Assembly: GCF_011397635.1 (NCBI RefSeq)
Contig: NC_064760.1
Span: 27,254,856-27,318,855 of the forward strand
Length of the DNA stretch: 64,000 bases
Direction: 5' to 3'
Source: Epinephelus fuscoguttatus
Lineage: Eukaryota; Chordata; Actinopteri; Perciformes; Serranidae
Shown: positions 1-18,300 of the stretch, one piece after another
How the letters are laid out: every line of letters starts with the position of its first letter
How positions within the stretch are numbered: the stretch's first letter is position 1
Notes under the pieces: generated by a model
Databases searched by the model: none
What the model was told of the DNA's origin: nothing
The model's input: the letters and a program-made list of their open reading frames with translations, nothing else
Made by a program: the position numbers and the translations under genes

Positions 1-7747
<7,747 letters not shown>

Positions 7748-8067
7748 AGCAGCCTAACGCCTCCCTAAGCAAAGCTGAATGGGAGCTGGTTGTTGCAGAT
7801 TGAGATGCAGCCTGGGTGTATATCAGAGCAGGTAAAGTGTTTCAGGAACTGCACTCCACAAAAAGCAGGCAGGGTGATTAGCACTCTGAGCCCAGCTCCT
7901 AGTGGTATCTCTGTCTGATGACATAGCATGCCCTCTCTCTTTCTGGATGACATAAATCAAAAGCCAGCCGCAATAAGCCTGTTTGACGATGAGCGCTGTA
8001 CACATGATGGTATTTATTTCTGTTGTGTGCCCTGTAAGTGTTCTGGTCTGTGTCACAATATGGTTTT

Positions 8068-8073
8068 AATAAA
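8068..8073 (+). terminator. hspa4: Poly(A) signal of hspa4
   Basis: AATAAA lies about 320 bases after the hspa4 stop codon and is followed by T-rich sequence. It is the first canonical hexamer downstream, so the 3'UTR is probably about 350 bases. Confidence 0.75.
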
Positions 8074-8671
8074 GTTATTGAAAATCATTTCTGCCATCTT
8101 TATTACGTCGACCAAAGAGGTTTCACAAAGGCATTGCTTCTGTCCAGCTATGACTGAAGACACAAGATGTCCTTGGTCACATTTCTGGGAATCTGGGAGT
8201 TTTTATCACATTCCACATTAAACACATTTCACATACACACTATTTTTAAGTGACTGATTCCGATATTTTTAGACTCAGCATCTTCAATTGTACTATTTAT
8301 AGCCATGTGGCTAAAATGAAAGGGTTATAACTAGTATAGGGAATGTGAACTTGATGTTAAATGTGGGCGTGGGCACCATCTTGTGATGCTTGCACTGTTA
8401 ACCTGTCAAGGTCAAGCAACAGACTTTGGACAAACTAATCACTATAAACAACATAACTCTATAGTCCATGGTTGAATTGCACACTCTAATGCACTTCCTG
8501 CACTCATGTACCTGAGCATCATCTTGTTTTTGGACCATTTGGTAATACAGATAACAAGGCATGTACCTCATAAGATGGTGCTTCGTCCCTAATGGCGTGA
8601 CACACCTTAGAAAACTATCCACATAATATAAATTGGTAAAAATAAGAATAAAACAAAAAATAATTGAACAG

Positions 8672-9543
8672 TTAAATGTCCAGTGTGTAGGACATAGAGG
8701 GGTATATTAGATTTAATGTATTTACTTCAGTGTATGATCACCTGAGATTAAGAATCATTGGGTTTTCGTCTACCTTGGAATGAGCTGTTAATATCTACAC
8801 AGGGAGCGGGTCCTTGTCTATGGAGGAAGCCTTGTTGCACCACCATGTTTCTACAGTAGCGCAGAATGGACAAACCAAACACTGGCTCTAGAGAGTGCCT
8901 TTAGCGTTTTCATGTTGGCCTCCGTAGTTAGCAGGCCAGAGAAATAAGGTGAACACATATGAAGTTATCAGAGAAAATAGATGAGCACACATAGCAGGTG
9001 CTTGGCAAGTGGGCTGTCTGTGACATGCCGAACAGTGTTGGAGAAACACAGATTTGTAATTTGAAACTATTTTAATCAGTGTTTTTATCAGTTTTAATCA
9101 CCTGAGGTCTCATTTATAAAACAGTGCGAAGGATTCATACTAGAAATGTGCATACAGACAAAGGCCAAAAATGGCGTGTGCCACAAAAATATCTATTATT
9201 ACTATTTCTACAATCAGGCTTCCACCTCACCATCTGCGTCCCCAATTTCCTGTATCCAAAATATTTGTAAGCATGGGTCAAAGTCAAAGCCCATCAAGTC
9301 TGTTTTTATACATCACAATTTTTGCGTGGGAAATGGTGCACGTCACTTTCAGGCCTCGTTTTGTGCGTAGGCAATGTTTATAAATGAGACCCCTAATCTG
9401 TTTGATTTGAGGATGAGGAGACCACCTGAACAATGGACACTGAAGGAATTCTAACCCGGCGAAGTTTCAGCTGGTTGCAATCTACAATCCCCACCACTAG
9501 ATGTCACTAAAGCCCCCTAAAATCTCAAACACTGGAACATTAA
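8672..9543. mobile_element. MITE with TTAA ends, interrupted by a second MITE
   Basis: The left end is TTAAATGTCCAGTGTGTAGGA. The right end, reverse-complemented, is TTAATGTTCCAGTGTTTGAG. Both resemble the ends of the intact 348-bp copy at 42671-43018 (TTAAAGGTCCAGTGTGTAGG). The excess length is largely explained by the nested element at 9106-9392. It lies in the hspa4-gnpda1 intergenic space. Confidence 0.65.
9106..9392. mobile_element. Nested MITE with GGTCTCATTTATAAA ends
   Basis: The left end GGTCTCATTTATAAAACA and the right end TGTTTATAAATGAGACC are inverted repeats, differing by one A, around a 287-bp body with no coding signal. It sits inside the TTAA element at 8672-9543. A clear target-site duplication was not seen. 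Confidence 0.65.
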
Positions 9544-9879
9544 ATGAACATGTGAAGTTTATGTTGTTAGAATGTTTTATTTAGTTAAATTAGAGCTGGG
9601 ATCACTTGGGCTCATGACCTGAGTATTTCTAAAATCTTAGCCATGGCTGTGCCAGCTATTTTATTAGGTTTAATCAATTTCTTTAATGAGTCATGTAGCT
9701 AGCTAGGTTTTTAAATGATAAACAGATGAGATGTAACTTTATGGGTAAAATGTGAACGTGATAAAGACGAGGAATATATAAAATACTTTTATATTGTCCT
9801 TGATAAAGAAAGGAAGTTGACTGAAGCAGTAGGGCGAAGTTACGTTACTAGTTCCTTGTTCCTTAGCAACCACTGCCAA

Positions 9880-10201
9880 CTTTCAGCTAGCAGTCTAGCT
9901 AAGAGACTCTTTACGGTAAAATATTACGCAAGCTGTCTTCATACATGTATGTACGTAGCTTGGACATGCGATTGTCATGTTTTAAAAGGATGTTGACCAC
10001 TCGACAGCGCCGTTTTCGGTAATTTCAGGGGCTTGATCCTCACTCAAACCGAACTAGCTATTTTGCTAGCTTGCTGGCTAGCACTGGCTGATGTTCAGTA
10101 AACGTCACCTCCGCGGTGAGAGCTGTTTGCATCCCACAGCAGGAAGCACATGACTTCTCCAAATCCTGTCTGCTGCAACTAAAAGCTACAGATACTTCAA
10201 G
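9880..10201 (+). promoter_or_regulatory. gnpda1: gnpda1 promoter region and non-coding first exon
   Basis: A splice donor (CAAG|GTAACG) at 10201/10202 pairs with the acceptor ending at 10441, just before the gnpda1 start codon. This implies a 5'UTR exon ending at 10201. The sequence upstream contains several GCTAGC/CTAGC words (about 9887-9900 and 10056-10085), a pattern repeated near the starts of ndfip1 and nr3c1. No TATA box is clear and the exact transcription start cannot be read. Confidence 0.5.
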
Positions 10202-10445
10202 GTAACGGTGTGTGCAAGAAGTCTTTTCTCTTCTTTGTTGGGACTAATAGTTAAATTTGTGGTGTGCGGTGGCGTTGAAGTTGATTCTGTGGCAGCTTGT
10301 AGAGCAATTATGTCGTTAACAGTGATGTCATTTTACAGTCGCTGGATGATTCTTACCTTAATGAGTCTAAAGTCTGATCAAGGTGTGTTATTTCGAAGTT
10401 AAGCGACTTCAGACAAGCTCTTTTCTTGTTTTATTCTCCAGGAAG

Positions 10446-12394
10446 ATGAAGCTGATCATCCTCAATGACTACGACCAGGCAAGCGAGTGGGCTGCAAAGT
10501 ACATTAGAAACAAGATTTTACTGTTCAAGCCTGGCCCGGACAGATATTTCACCCTGGGGCTTCCCACAGGTAAGAAGGAGCTGCCATCACTGTAAAGCTG
10601 TGTTTGTTTTAAAATTCAGTGCAGGAGAAACTGTAGTTTGTAAAATAGTGGTGTATTTCTCCCCACATCAGCTGATTCAGTCTGAGTGGTGGAAATAGCT
10701 GTCAGGCTCTTACTGAACCCATGAGGGGAAAAATGCTCAAATCATACTTAGACGTGTACAATAGTGTTGCATGGACCTGCAAGAGCTGTCTTAATGTGTC
10801 AGCTTGTCATTGTTGTGCAGATTACGAGTAAAAAATCAATTATATGTGGTGACATTACATGTTTTGCATGTAAACTGTGCACTGCAAAGATCCAGTGCGG
10901 CTGTTGCATACATTTGGTGCAGAAAATACAATTATTTCCTCTGAAACATAAAGGAGTTTGGGAAGGAAATGGAAGGACTTGTGTACTGTGACTGAAAATG
11001 AAATGCCTACATAAGTACTTTAGTTTTCCACTTTGTTATTTTTGCTTTGTAAGCTTTTGCCTATCTTCAGGAAGCACCCCCCTGGGCTGTTACAAGAAAC
11101 TGATTGAGTACTACAAGAACGGACAAATCTCATTCCAGTATGTAAAAACTTTCAACATGGATGAATATGTAGGTAAGTGTTCACTGTCCTCTTTTCACAC
11201 GTAAAATGCTTACACACTGAGGAATTATTGAAAGCTGAGATCTTGCATAAGAAACTGTCGTAAAAACCTGTACAGGGCTGCCCAGAGATCACCCTGAGAG
11301 CTACCACTCCTTCATGTGGAATAACTTCTTCAAGCACATAGACATAAAATCAGAGAACACCCACATCCTAGATGGCAACGCTGCTGACCTGCAAGCTGAG
11401 TGTGAAGCCTTTGAGGAGAAGATAACAGCTGCTGGGGGGATCGAGCTCTTTGTCGGAGGTCAGGAGGTCACAGTGCTGATAATGAATGTCCTGTAACAAA
11501 CTACACATTTCAGAGTTGTGCTTCATCCCATTCTGGTGTGAAATGATTTTGTAGTCATTGTTGGTGCGGCAGGAAAATTCAGACTTCTCCCTCTGTCCTG
11601 TCAGGTATCGGACCAGATGGCCACATTGCCTTCAATGAGCCTGGCTCAAGCCTGGTTTCCAGGACTAGGGTAAAGACCCTGGCAAAGGACACTATCATGG
11701 CTAATGCCCGATTCTTTGATGGGGATCTCTCAAAGGTGCCCACCATGGCACTGACTGTGGGAGTGGGCACTGTCATGGATGCAAAAGAGGTTAGAAGCCT
11801 AGATGAATATCAACCATCTGTCCTGTTTTTGTGTTCTGTGTTTTGCTTCTCTTTTATGTTTCTACAAAATCTCAAATACACCATATGTTAGGAAGTATGA
11901 TTTTCTGTCTGATCTTTGAGTTACAGAAAAGTGCATTACGAAATGATCTTGACATTTTCCTGATGCACCAAAACACACCAGTTGCAAGTTGCTCTTGCTC
12001 AGGCCACGGGTCACATTTTCAATTTCTTCTCAGGTCATGATTCTCATCACTGGAGCACACAAGGCATTTGCTTTATACAAAGCTATAGAAGACGGTGTGA
12101 ATCACATGTGGACAGTGTCTGCGTTCCAGCAGCACCCACAGACTGTTTTTGTATGTGACGAAGACGCCACCCTGGAACTGCGGGTCAAAACTGTAAAGTA
12201 CTTCAAAGGTGAGACTTGAACAGAAGCTACAGTGTTTGAACTACCATATTTCACCCAGGTTGCATTAAGCAACAGTATTTGCAAACCAGGCATGAATCAC
12301 AGAAAACATGCTGATTCTTGCTCTTTGTTTAGGGATGATGCATGTGCACAACAAGCTGGTGGAGCCACCTTCCTCATTGCCAAAGAAGAACTGA
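10446..12394 (+). CDS. gnpda1: Glucosamine-6-phosphate deaminase (isomerase)
   Basis: Six coding exons (10446-10569, 11071-11172, 11276-11458, 11605-11789, 12034-12208, 12333-12394) join to 276 aa. The ATG lies four bases after a splice acceptor and begins [20 protein letters not shown], typical of the family. The enzyme converts glucosamine-6-phosphate to fructose-6-phosphate and ammonia in the cytosol, returning amino sugars to glycolysis. The catalytic residues known from NagB are all present: Asp72 in NMDEYVG, and Asp141, His143 and Glu148 in [15 protein letters not shown]. The C-terminus is short ([19 protein letters not shown]) compared with human GNPDA1 (289 aa) and equals GNPDA2 in length. 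Position next to ndfip1, as in human 5q31, favours gnpda1. Several donors (GTCAGG, GTTAGA) are weaker than usual but keep the frame. Confidence 0.95.
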
Positions 12395-12615
12395 GAAGAT
12401 CTTATCCAAAATTTGTGGATTCATGATGTATTTCTCAAAACGTAACACTTTAATGATTCCTTAATCTCCTGCTGGAGATACATTGGTGAACATCAAGCAG
12501 TGCTTGGAGTTAACCTCAACTAATCCTTGTAGAAATAATGCGGTGCTAGTATTGTGCAGGCTATTCAGGTTTCCATGTGATTGTTCTGCAGCTTTGCCTC
12601 TCATTTGTTCTTTGT

Positions 12616-12621
12616 AATAAA
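12616..12621 (+). terminator. gnpda1: Poly(A) signal of gnpda1
   Basis: AATAAA lies 222 bases after the gnpda1 stop and is followed by T/GT-rich sequence (GTCTGTATGACTGTG). A second AATAAA near 13266 lies at the edge of a repeat and is less likely to be used. Confidence 0.7.
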
Positions 12622-12844
12622 GTGCATTTAATTTTTAATGTCTGTATGACTGTGATTGAGGATATCGCTGTGGTATTCAGCCTGTTCCTCCTGTCACATG
12701 ACAACACGGAACAACCAATGTGGCCTTCAAGTGCTCCTTGTAAGTTTCTATTTCCAGCACTGTGCTGGAAGTAAAGGCAAAATGGCCCCTTAAAGAAATT
12801 GCTTTCATGTCTGTTTAAGAGAAACGGAGCAGCTCAGAGTCCTT

Positions 12845-13265
12845 GTTGCCAGGGATGGAATATAACTAAATGCATTTACTCAAAAGTATCATGGAAGTGC
12901 CATATTTATACACACTTTCAAGCTCTTTCTATTTTAAATAGAGCATTATGATTTTGTACTTTGTTCTTCTTCAAGCACATACAGTAGCTGTGCGTATACC
13001 CACTACATTTTAGGAGCATATATTATTGTTTAGGCTACTCTACTACATTTACCTGATTGCTATAGTTTGGTTACATCACTTTTTATGATTTTATAAACAA
13101 ACCTTATGATCACATGTAAAATCTGATGCATGGTCATGAATAAATTACCCTATAATGCTGCCCATCAGTATTGGTAACATGATGACATATACATTAACGT
13201 AATACTGGTGAAGGGACCATTCTGCACAATTATGTCTTTTACTTTTCATACTCAAAGTACCTAAC
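12845..13265. repeat. Interspersed teleost repeat (GGAATATAACTAAATGCATTTACTC type)
   Basis: The start (GGATGGAATATAACTAAATG) and internal text (CTCTACTACATTTACCTGAT) match my recollection of a very common fish repeat beginning GTGGAATGTAACTAAGTACATTTACTCAAG. The right part ends with ACTTTTCATACTCAAAGTAC. It is degenerate and non-coding. The family name is not known to me. Confidence 0.55.
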
Positions 13266-13345
13266 AATAAAGTTTTGAATACAGGATTTTTATGTCATGG
13301 TGTTGTGTTGAAATCTGTTTCCCTGTCCATATATCTCCCCCTGCT

Positions 13346-14446
13346 CAGGGGTCGGCAACCTTTTCTATCAAAGGAACCGCTTTTGACCAATGATAAATGT
13401 AAAATTCCGTGGAGCTGCTAAACATTTTTGAGCCTTATAATGAGGGTAACAGCCTATTAAGTCTACATTAGCCTATCGACATTAATAATAGCTCTCAATG
13501 GACATTCATTAATATGTTCTCCCACAAGGTGGCTACTCAGCAGTGGGGGGTTTTTTTATAATTATTTTGTACTTAAAGTTACAGAGTTGGCAGTGAAAGC
13601 AACAAATCTGTCCACATACTATTACATTTTCTGTGTTACTCCAAAACTTTTTTGGATTTGGAATCCAGAGCTAACCAAGCAGCAACCTCCGAGGAAGACA
13701 TCATTGATGGGCCAGAAACTGCAGTTCCTCGAATGGCCACTTGAGGCTGGCTCGTAAACAGAGTAACTCCCCAAAGACCCCCATGTTAAAATGCCCAACT
13801 TAACAGCAGAATTAAAAATGTTTACAGCCTGGTACAAAAATGGTTCTGGTCTCTATAGCTAATCTCAACATTCATGACAACCGTATGAGGCAATTTTTTT
13901 TTATATATATTTAACTTTCCTGTTTACATGTTATTAAAGCTCAAAATTATGCATAATTAAGGGTGGGACCACTTGAGCGACAGGTTGTCTGTGAGGTGTT
14001 GCTACCCTCTGTCAGTCAGATCCACCCCTCGTTCTCCCCCTCATCCAAATATGGTCACCTCTGGCTCCAGAAAACTAAGATGACAACAGCTGAAATGCTG
14101 AACTTGTGGCCTCAGAATGGTATCTATGTCCGTTATTATATACAATCTTTTGAACTAACTGAGCTAAGAAGACTCAACACTGCTATCGAGGTTTGCCAAA
14201 ATTTAGAGGAATAGGTGTAGATTTTTTGAGGCACATTTTAGTTGACGAAAGCTTAGAACATTTTTTTACTCAGTATATAGGCTTCACATTTTTACAATCA
14301 GAGAATGTGAACATTTTTGTAGGCCTACAACATTAATAAATGAAAATTAAAATGCTTAAAATGATAAGCGTTATTAATTTACATATAATTCTTTGTCAAA
14401 GCCACAGGGATCCCCTGGAGATGGAGCCACAGGTTGTGTACCCCCG
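13346..14446. mobile_element. Non-autonomous hAT-like element carrying a nested repeat
   Basis: The left end CAGGGGTCGGCAACCTTTTC and the right end (reverse complement GGGGGTACACAACCTGTGG) are degenerate inverted repeats of the CAGGGGTCGGCAACC type seen in hAT elements. The body has the phrase GAGCCTTATAATGAGGGTAAC near 13430. No transposase frame remains and no clear 8-bp duplication is seen. A second repeat occupies 13684-14150. Confidence 0.55.
13684..14150. repeat. Dispersed repeat, copy A (related to 38163-38614)
   Basis: It aligns by eye over about 450 bases with the copy at 38163-38614. Shared blocks include CAACATTCATGACAAC and TTTACAGCCTGGTACAAAAA, and both copies have an ATGTTAA(A/G)ATGCC block. 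It is diverged, non-coding, and probably inserted in the surrounding hAT-like element. Confidence 0.65.
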
Positions 14447-14890
14447 TCCCACAGTCCTGAAAAACCTGGAAAAGTCATGAAATTTCCCAGTAATGTTTCC
14501 CAGGCCTGGGAAAGACATTAAGTTATTTAAAATCATTTAAAACTTTGGAAAAGTAATGGGGTTTTGTTGAGTAATGAAATTGTTACTGTAATCTTTCAGG
14601 GCTAACCCCACGTGTAATTTAACATAACATCAAATTTATGTTCCCTGTCTGTCAACGTAATATAGCTCTATTATGCATTGATGTATTACGTTTTGTTAAC
14701 CATCATGTATGTTTCTTTATTCTCTCTTTGTATTCTGTCTCTGCCTTCATGTATGCCATTGCCAGCTAGCTGAAATTATGTTTTTAATTGAGTTTGAATC
14801 TGCCATGTCTGAAAAAAGACCAGGCAAAAACGTCATTGAGGGTCCTTGAAAAGTCATGAAAAAGTTTTGAAATTTTGTCCATGAGGGCGC
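14447..14890. repeat. Degenerate repeat with AAAAGTCATGAAA blocks
   Basis: Two related blocks in direct orientation, CTGGAAAAGTCATGAAATTT (near 14466) and CTTGAAAAGTCATGAAAAAG (near 14844), bracket a diverged non-coding body. I see no terminal inverted repeat or coding frame. Confidence 0.4.
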
Positions 14891-15023
14891 CACGCATTAA
14901 CAAGGAGAAAACACTATTCATTGTGAAAACTCATGTCGATATAACACGTGATATTTCAACTTTGATACACGAACAAATCGTAAACGAATATTCCAACAGC
15001 ATTTTAAGGTAGCATCCTAGCCT

Positions 15024-15234
15024 GCATTTTTTTCTGTCCTAGGATGGCGAAGCTATAGCCCGCCCTACTCTGCCTCTGATTGGCTCACCCTAATATTCCT
15101 ACCCTTAACCTGACCAATCACACTCCTCATACCCAAGTCTAACCAATCCAATCAACGAAGGCAACTAGTATCAGCCAATCAGAGGAAGAGTGCGGCGGGT
15201 TATGCCTTCTCCATCCGTGGAGAGAAAAAACTCC
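15024..15234 (+). promoter_or_regulatory. ndfip1: Inverted-repeat CCAAT cluster in the ndfip1 promoter
   Basis: Arms at 15024-15085 and 15173-15234 are inverted copies with roughly 75-80% identity by eye (AGCCAATCAGAGG...CGCC and its complement), separated by about 87 bases. Five CCAAT boxes fall inside: inverted at 15079-15083, forward at 15114, 15143, 15148 and 15175. The array lies 160-370 bases before the ndfip1 start codon. CCAAT boxes are the known site for NF-Y. The arm structure suggests a foldback MITE adopted as promoter sequence, which is inference. Confidence 0.6.
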
Positions 15235-15393
15235 CCTACCGTCCGGGTGTCATGAGCAGGAGGGGGAGTAGGAAGGAGATGGCCGACTAGGAGGCAACAT
15301 TAGCTACTTCGTTGGCGAGATTCTTTTTACACAGCACATCTTCACAGCTTAAGTGGAAAGAGGACGTTTTAAATATTTCGCTCCTCTTCCACG

Positions 15394-18300
15394 ATGGCGG
15401 AACAAAACAGCAACGTCAGATACCAGGAGGTATGTAACAGTTTGCTAGCACGCTAACATGTAGTTAGCTAGCAGCTAGCGTTAGCCGCTACCCAGCCAGC
15501 TAACACTAGTCAACATTAGCCTGTCACTGAGAGGAAAACAACGAGCTCAATCGACATTTGTTTACGGGCGGGCCTGAGTTGGCGATCTCAAGCTTTTATA
15601 AAACAAAATTCCTCACGTTGAAATACACTATTAAACGACTAACAGCGTTTTTGTCACATATATTTTGAAGGCAGTGTGACCCATTTTCAGTTAGCAGCTT
15701 ATTAAGTTACTCATAACGTTAGCAGGTATTGGCTGGCCTGAACAGGAACGCTGTGCATTGACACTTTGTATAGCCTTGAACCAAATCCGTCATCCTACCT
15801 GACTGTGCTGTGGCCAGTCCAGCATGTCAGTAACTTAAACTCCACAGAGAGAACATAATCCAAATAATAACGTGAAGCCTGCTCCTTTATTGACACACAT
15901 TGATATGAAGATGAGGTGTGAATTCCTGAGTGCACAGTTTAATTCGGACGATGTAGTTTTGATGACATATCAGAGGTAACTGTGTTACCACTGGCAGAAC
16001 AAGAGCAGTTAATCCTTTCTGTTTGAAGAAGACAATGGCTGCAGGCACGTCCGTCATGACCACTTGTTGCACAGTATATAAATCAAGTGCGACATCAGTG
16101 ATACTCCTACCTTGGTATTCTTTGAGTTGGCACAGTATCAGGATGTTTGCTTGCTCAGTACCTGGCCTAAGTATACATAGGGTGTGCAAACCAAGAGGTG
16201 CTATGGATAAAATCATCCTTTAGTTTCACATTGCAATGTCAACCCACGTCATATTGTTATAAAATCACCTGGAAATTCAATTTAGTAAGTAGTTACAGAT
16301 TTAACAGATGATCTTGTTTGTTTTGGCAGCATCAAATGTCTGATGAATCAAGTAACTTCCTCATTGATGTAAAAATCTAGTACTTTCGATCCTGCTCCGT
16401 GACATGCAACTTTGTCACATCAAATTAAATCAGAAAATTTACAAGGCAACTGTTGATTAATATCTGTTGTCTCATGATATATCTAGAGTATTGCTTCCTT
16501 TCCTGAAGCCCGTGTACTTTGTTTCTTTTCATCATATCCAACAAGTAGTTTTCCTAGATGTCTTAATTTAAGTTTAACCTAATTTGTGTTGTCATTTATT
16601 AACTTTTCTTTAGCTGGTGAATGAGGAGGAACCATCCCAGCCATCCCAGGAGAGTCCTGCCCAGGACGCACCACCACCCTACAGCAGCGTTGCTGCAGCA
16701 AATGCAGGTTAGGAACCTTCACGTACTGTCCTATAAATCAGAATAAACACAGTTTAGAAGTGGGAGTAATATTGAAATACATAAATACCAGTGTCACTTC
16801 ATACAAATTCTCTAAGTCTTGCATCCAAAACAGTTAAGAGTGTTGAAGTAGTTAGTGAAATGTGCCCTAAGAATCAAAAGCAAAAATAATCACCGTTAAG
16901 AATAGTTTTTTTCCACAGTGTCACATTTCAGTCACAAAGTGAGAACCTTTTCTGATAGCAGTGCCTTGCATTGGAGCAGGCTAAAGTTGCATCCTACTTT
17001 ATCACAGCTTCAACCTGTATTTTAAAGTTAAAGCTGTCCAAACAGCTGCATTTACCTGCCTCAAATTCCATGAGCTCATCATGTGCTTTTTTAATCTTAA
17101 ACCCTATTGTGCAATGTAGAAACATCCATCAGATAAATGATTTAAAACAATGGTAAAAAGTACAGTATTTCCCACTGAAATCTCACAAATGAAGAACCGA
17201 TACCTCATAACTCGTATACTGAAGAACAGTACTATAAAGAATAGTGTCAGTCTTCTGCTGTTGCTTGTTTTACACTGCTAGCCTTGGGATGAATAATGTA
17301 ACGGGGAGTAGCTTGTGTGCAAGGCCTTTTAGAAAGGTCTGCTGTTTGTAATCTCACTTCTTAAGAGGGCATAGGTCAACATGTTGCATAAGTGGGTGTA
17401 GCCTTGAGCTCTTCCTGGGTGAGTTTATTGACATGGTCCAATGCTGTTTGTGTTTGAACAACACAAAGGGGCATTTTGGATATCTGCCAAATGACCCAGA
17501 TAAAAGTCTTGGCTTGTATAAGACAGATCATAGACACTAATGGACACATATACAACTAATGTCTTTCTTCCTGCTGCAACTCATCCCTCCCTGGTCTGGT
17601 TTTATAATTGTCTGCTGCTGCTTTTCCTTTTGAAGGAAGTGAAAGTAGATTTTTGTCTGTCAGCAATTAAACCTGCGTAACAGCTGGTAAAGCAGTCAGC
17701 ATTGGTAAATTTCAGTTCTTGTGCGTACAGCTTAAATCAGTTATGTTTTTTTTAGTTCACGTTACTAAATCCAGCTTTAAAGTGAGGGGGATGAAACACT
17801 AAAATTGCACACTTAATTTGGTTGGAGATTGTCTCTTAACTCTATTAAAAAGTTAGGTATGTTGCATCCAACGTCACCGTCAACAGAGAAAATACCACCT
17901 TACTGCATTGAATGTATTTTCAGTATTAATGTTAGTCAGTACATGTCTTTTTTTACCTTTATATTGTTACCAATAACACTCCACAATATTTGCTTTGTTT
18001 TACAAATTGTATAAAGTTATTGAGTGATTATTGCCTAAATACGTACATGAGATGACTTTTTTGCACAGTGTCAGCTAGGGTTGGGCAATATATGGATTTT
18101 ACACTGATATCATGATACAAGGCTAGACATCATCTTGGATTTTGGACACTGTAACATTGTAAATGTTGTCCTTCTCTGGATTTAAAGGCAGCTTTAAGTG
18201 ATGTAAATTTCTAAATTAACCAGACTGTTCTAGCTGTTTTATCATTTGTCATTACCCACTTAGTCGTTATATTTACATCACTAATGGTTATTTATCAAAA

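Noticed and set aside
15887-16216. 109-residue open frame on the minus strand in ndfip1 intron 1
   Set aside because: No family resemblance, no splice sites or promoter, and it overlaps an intron of a well-supported gene on the other strand.
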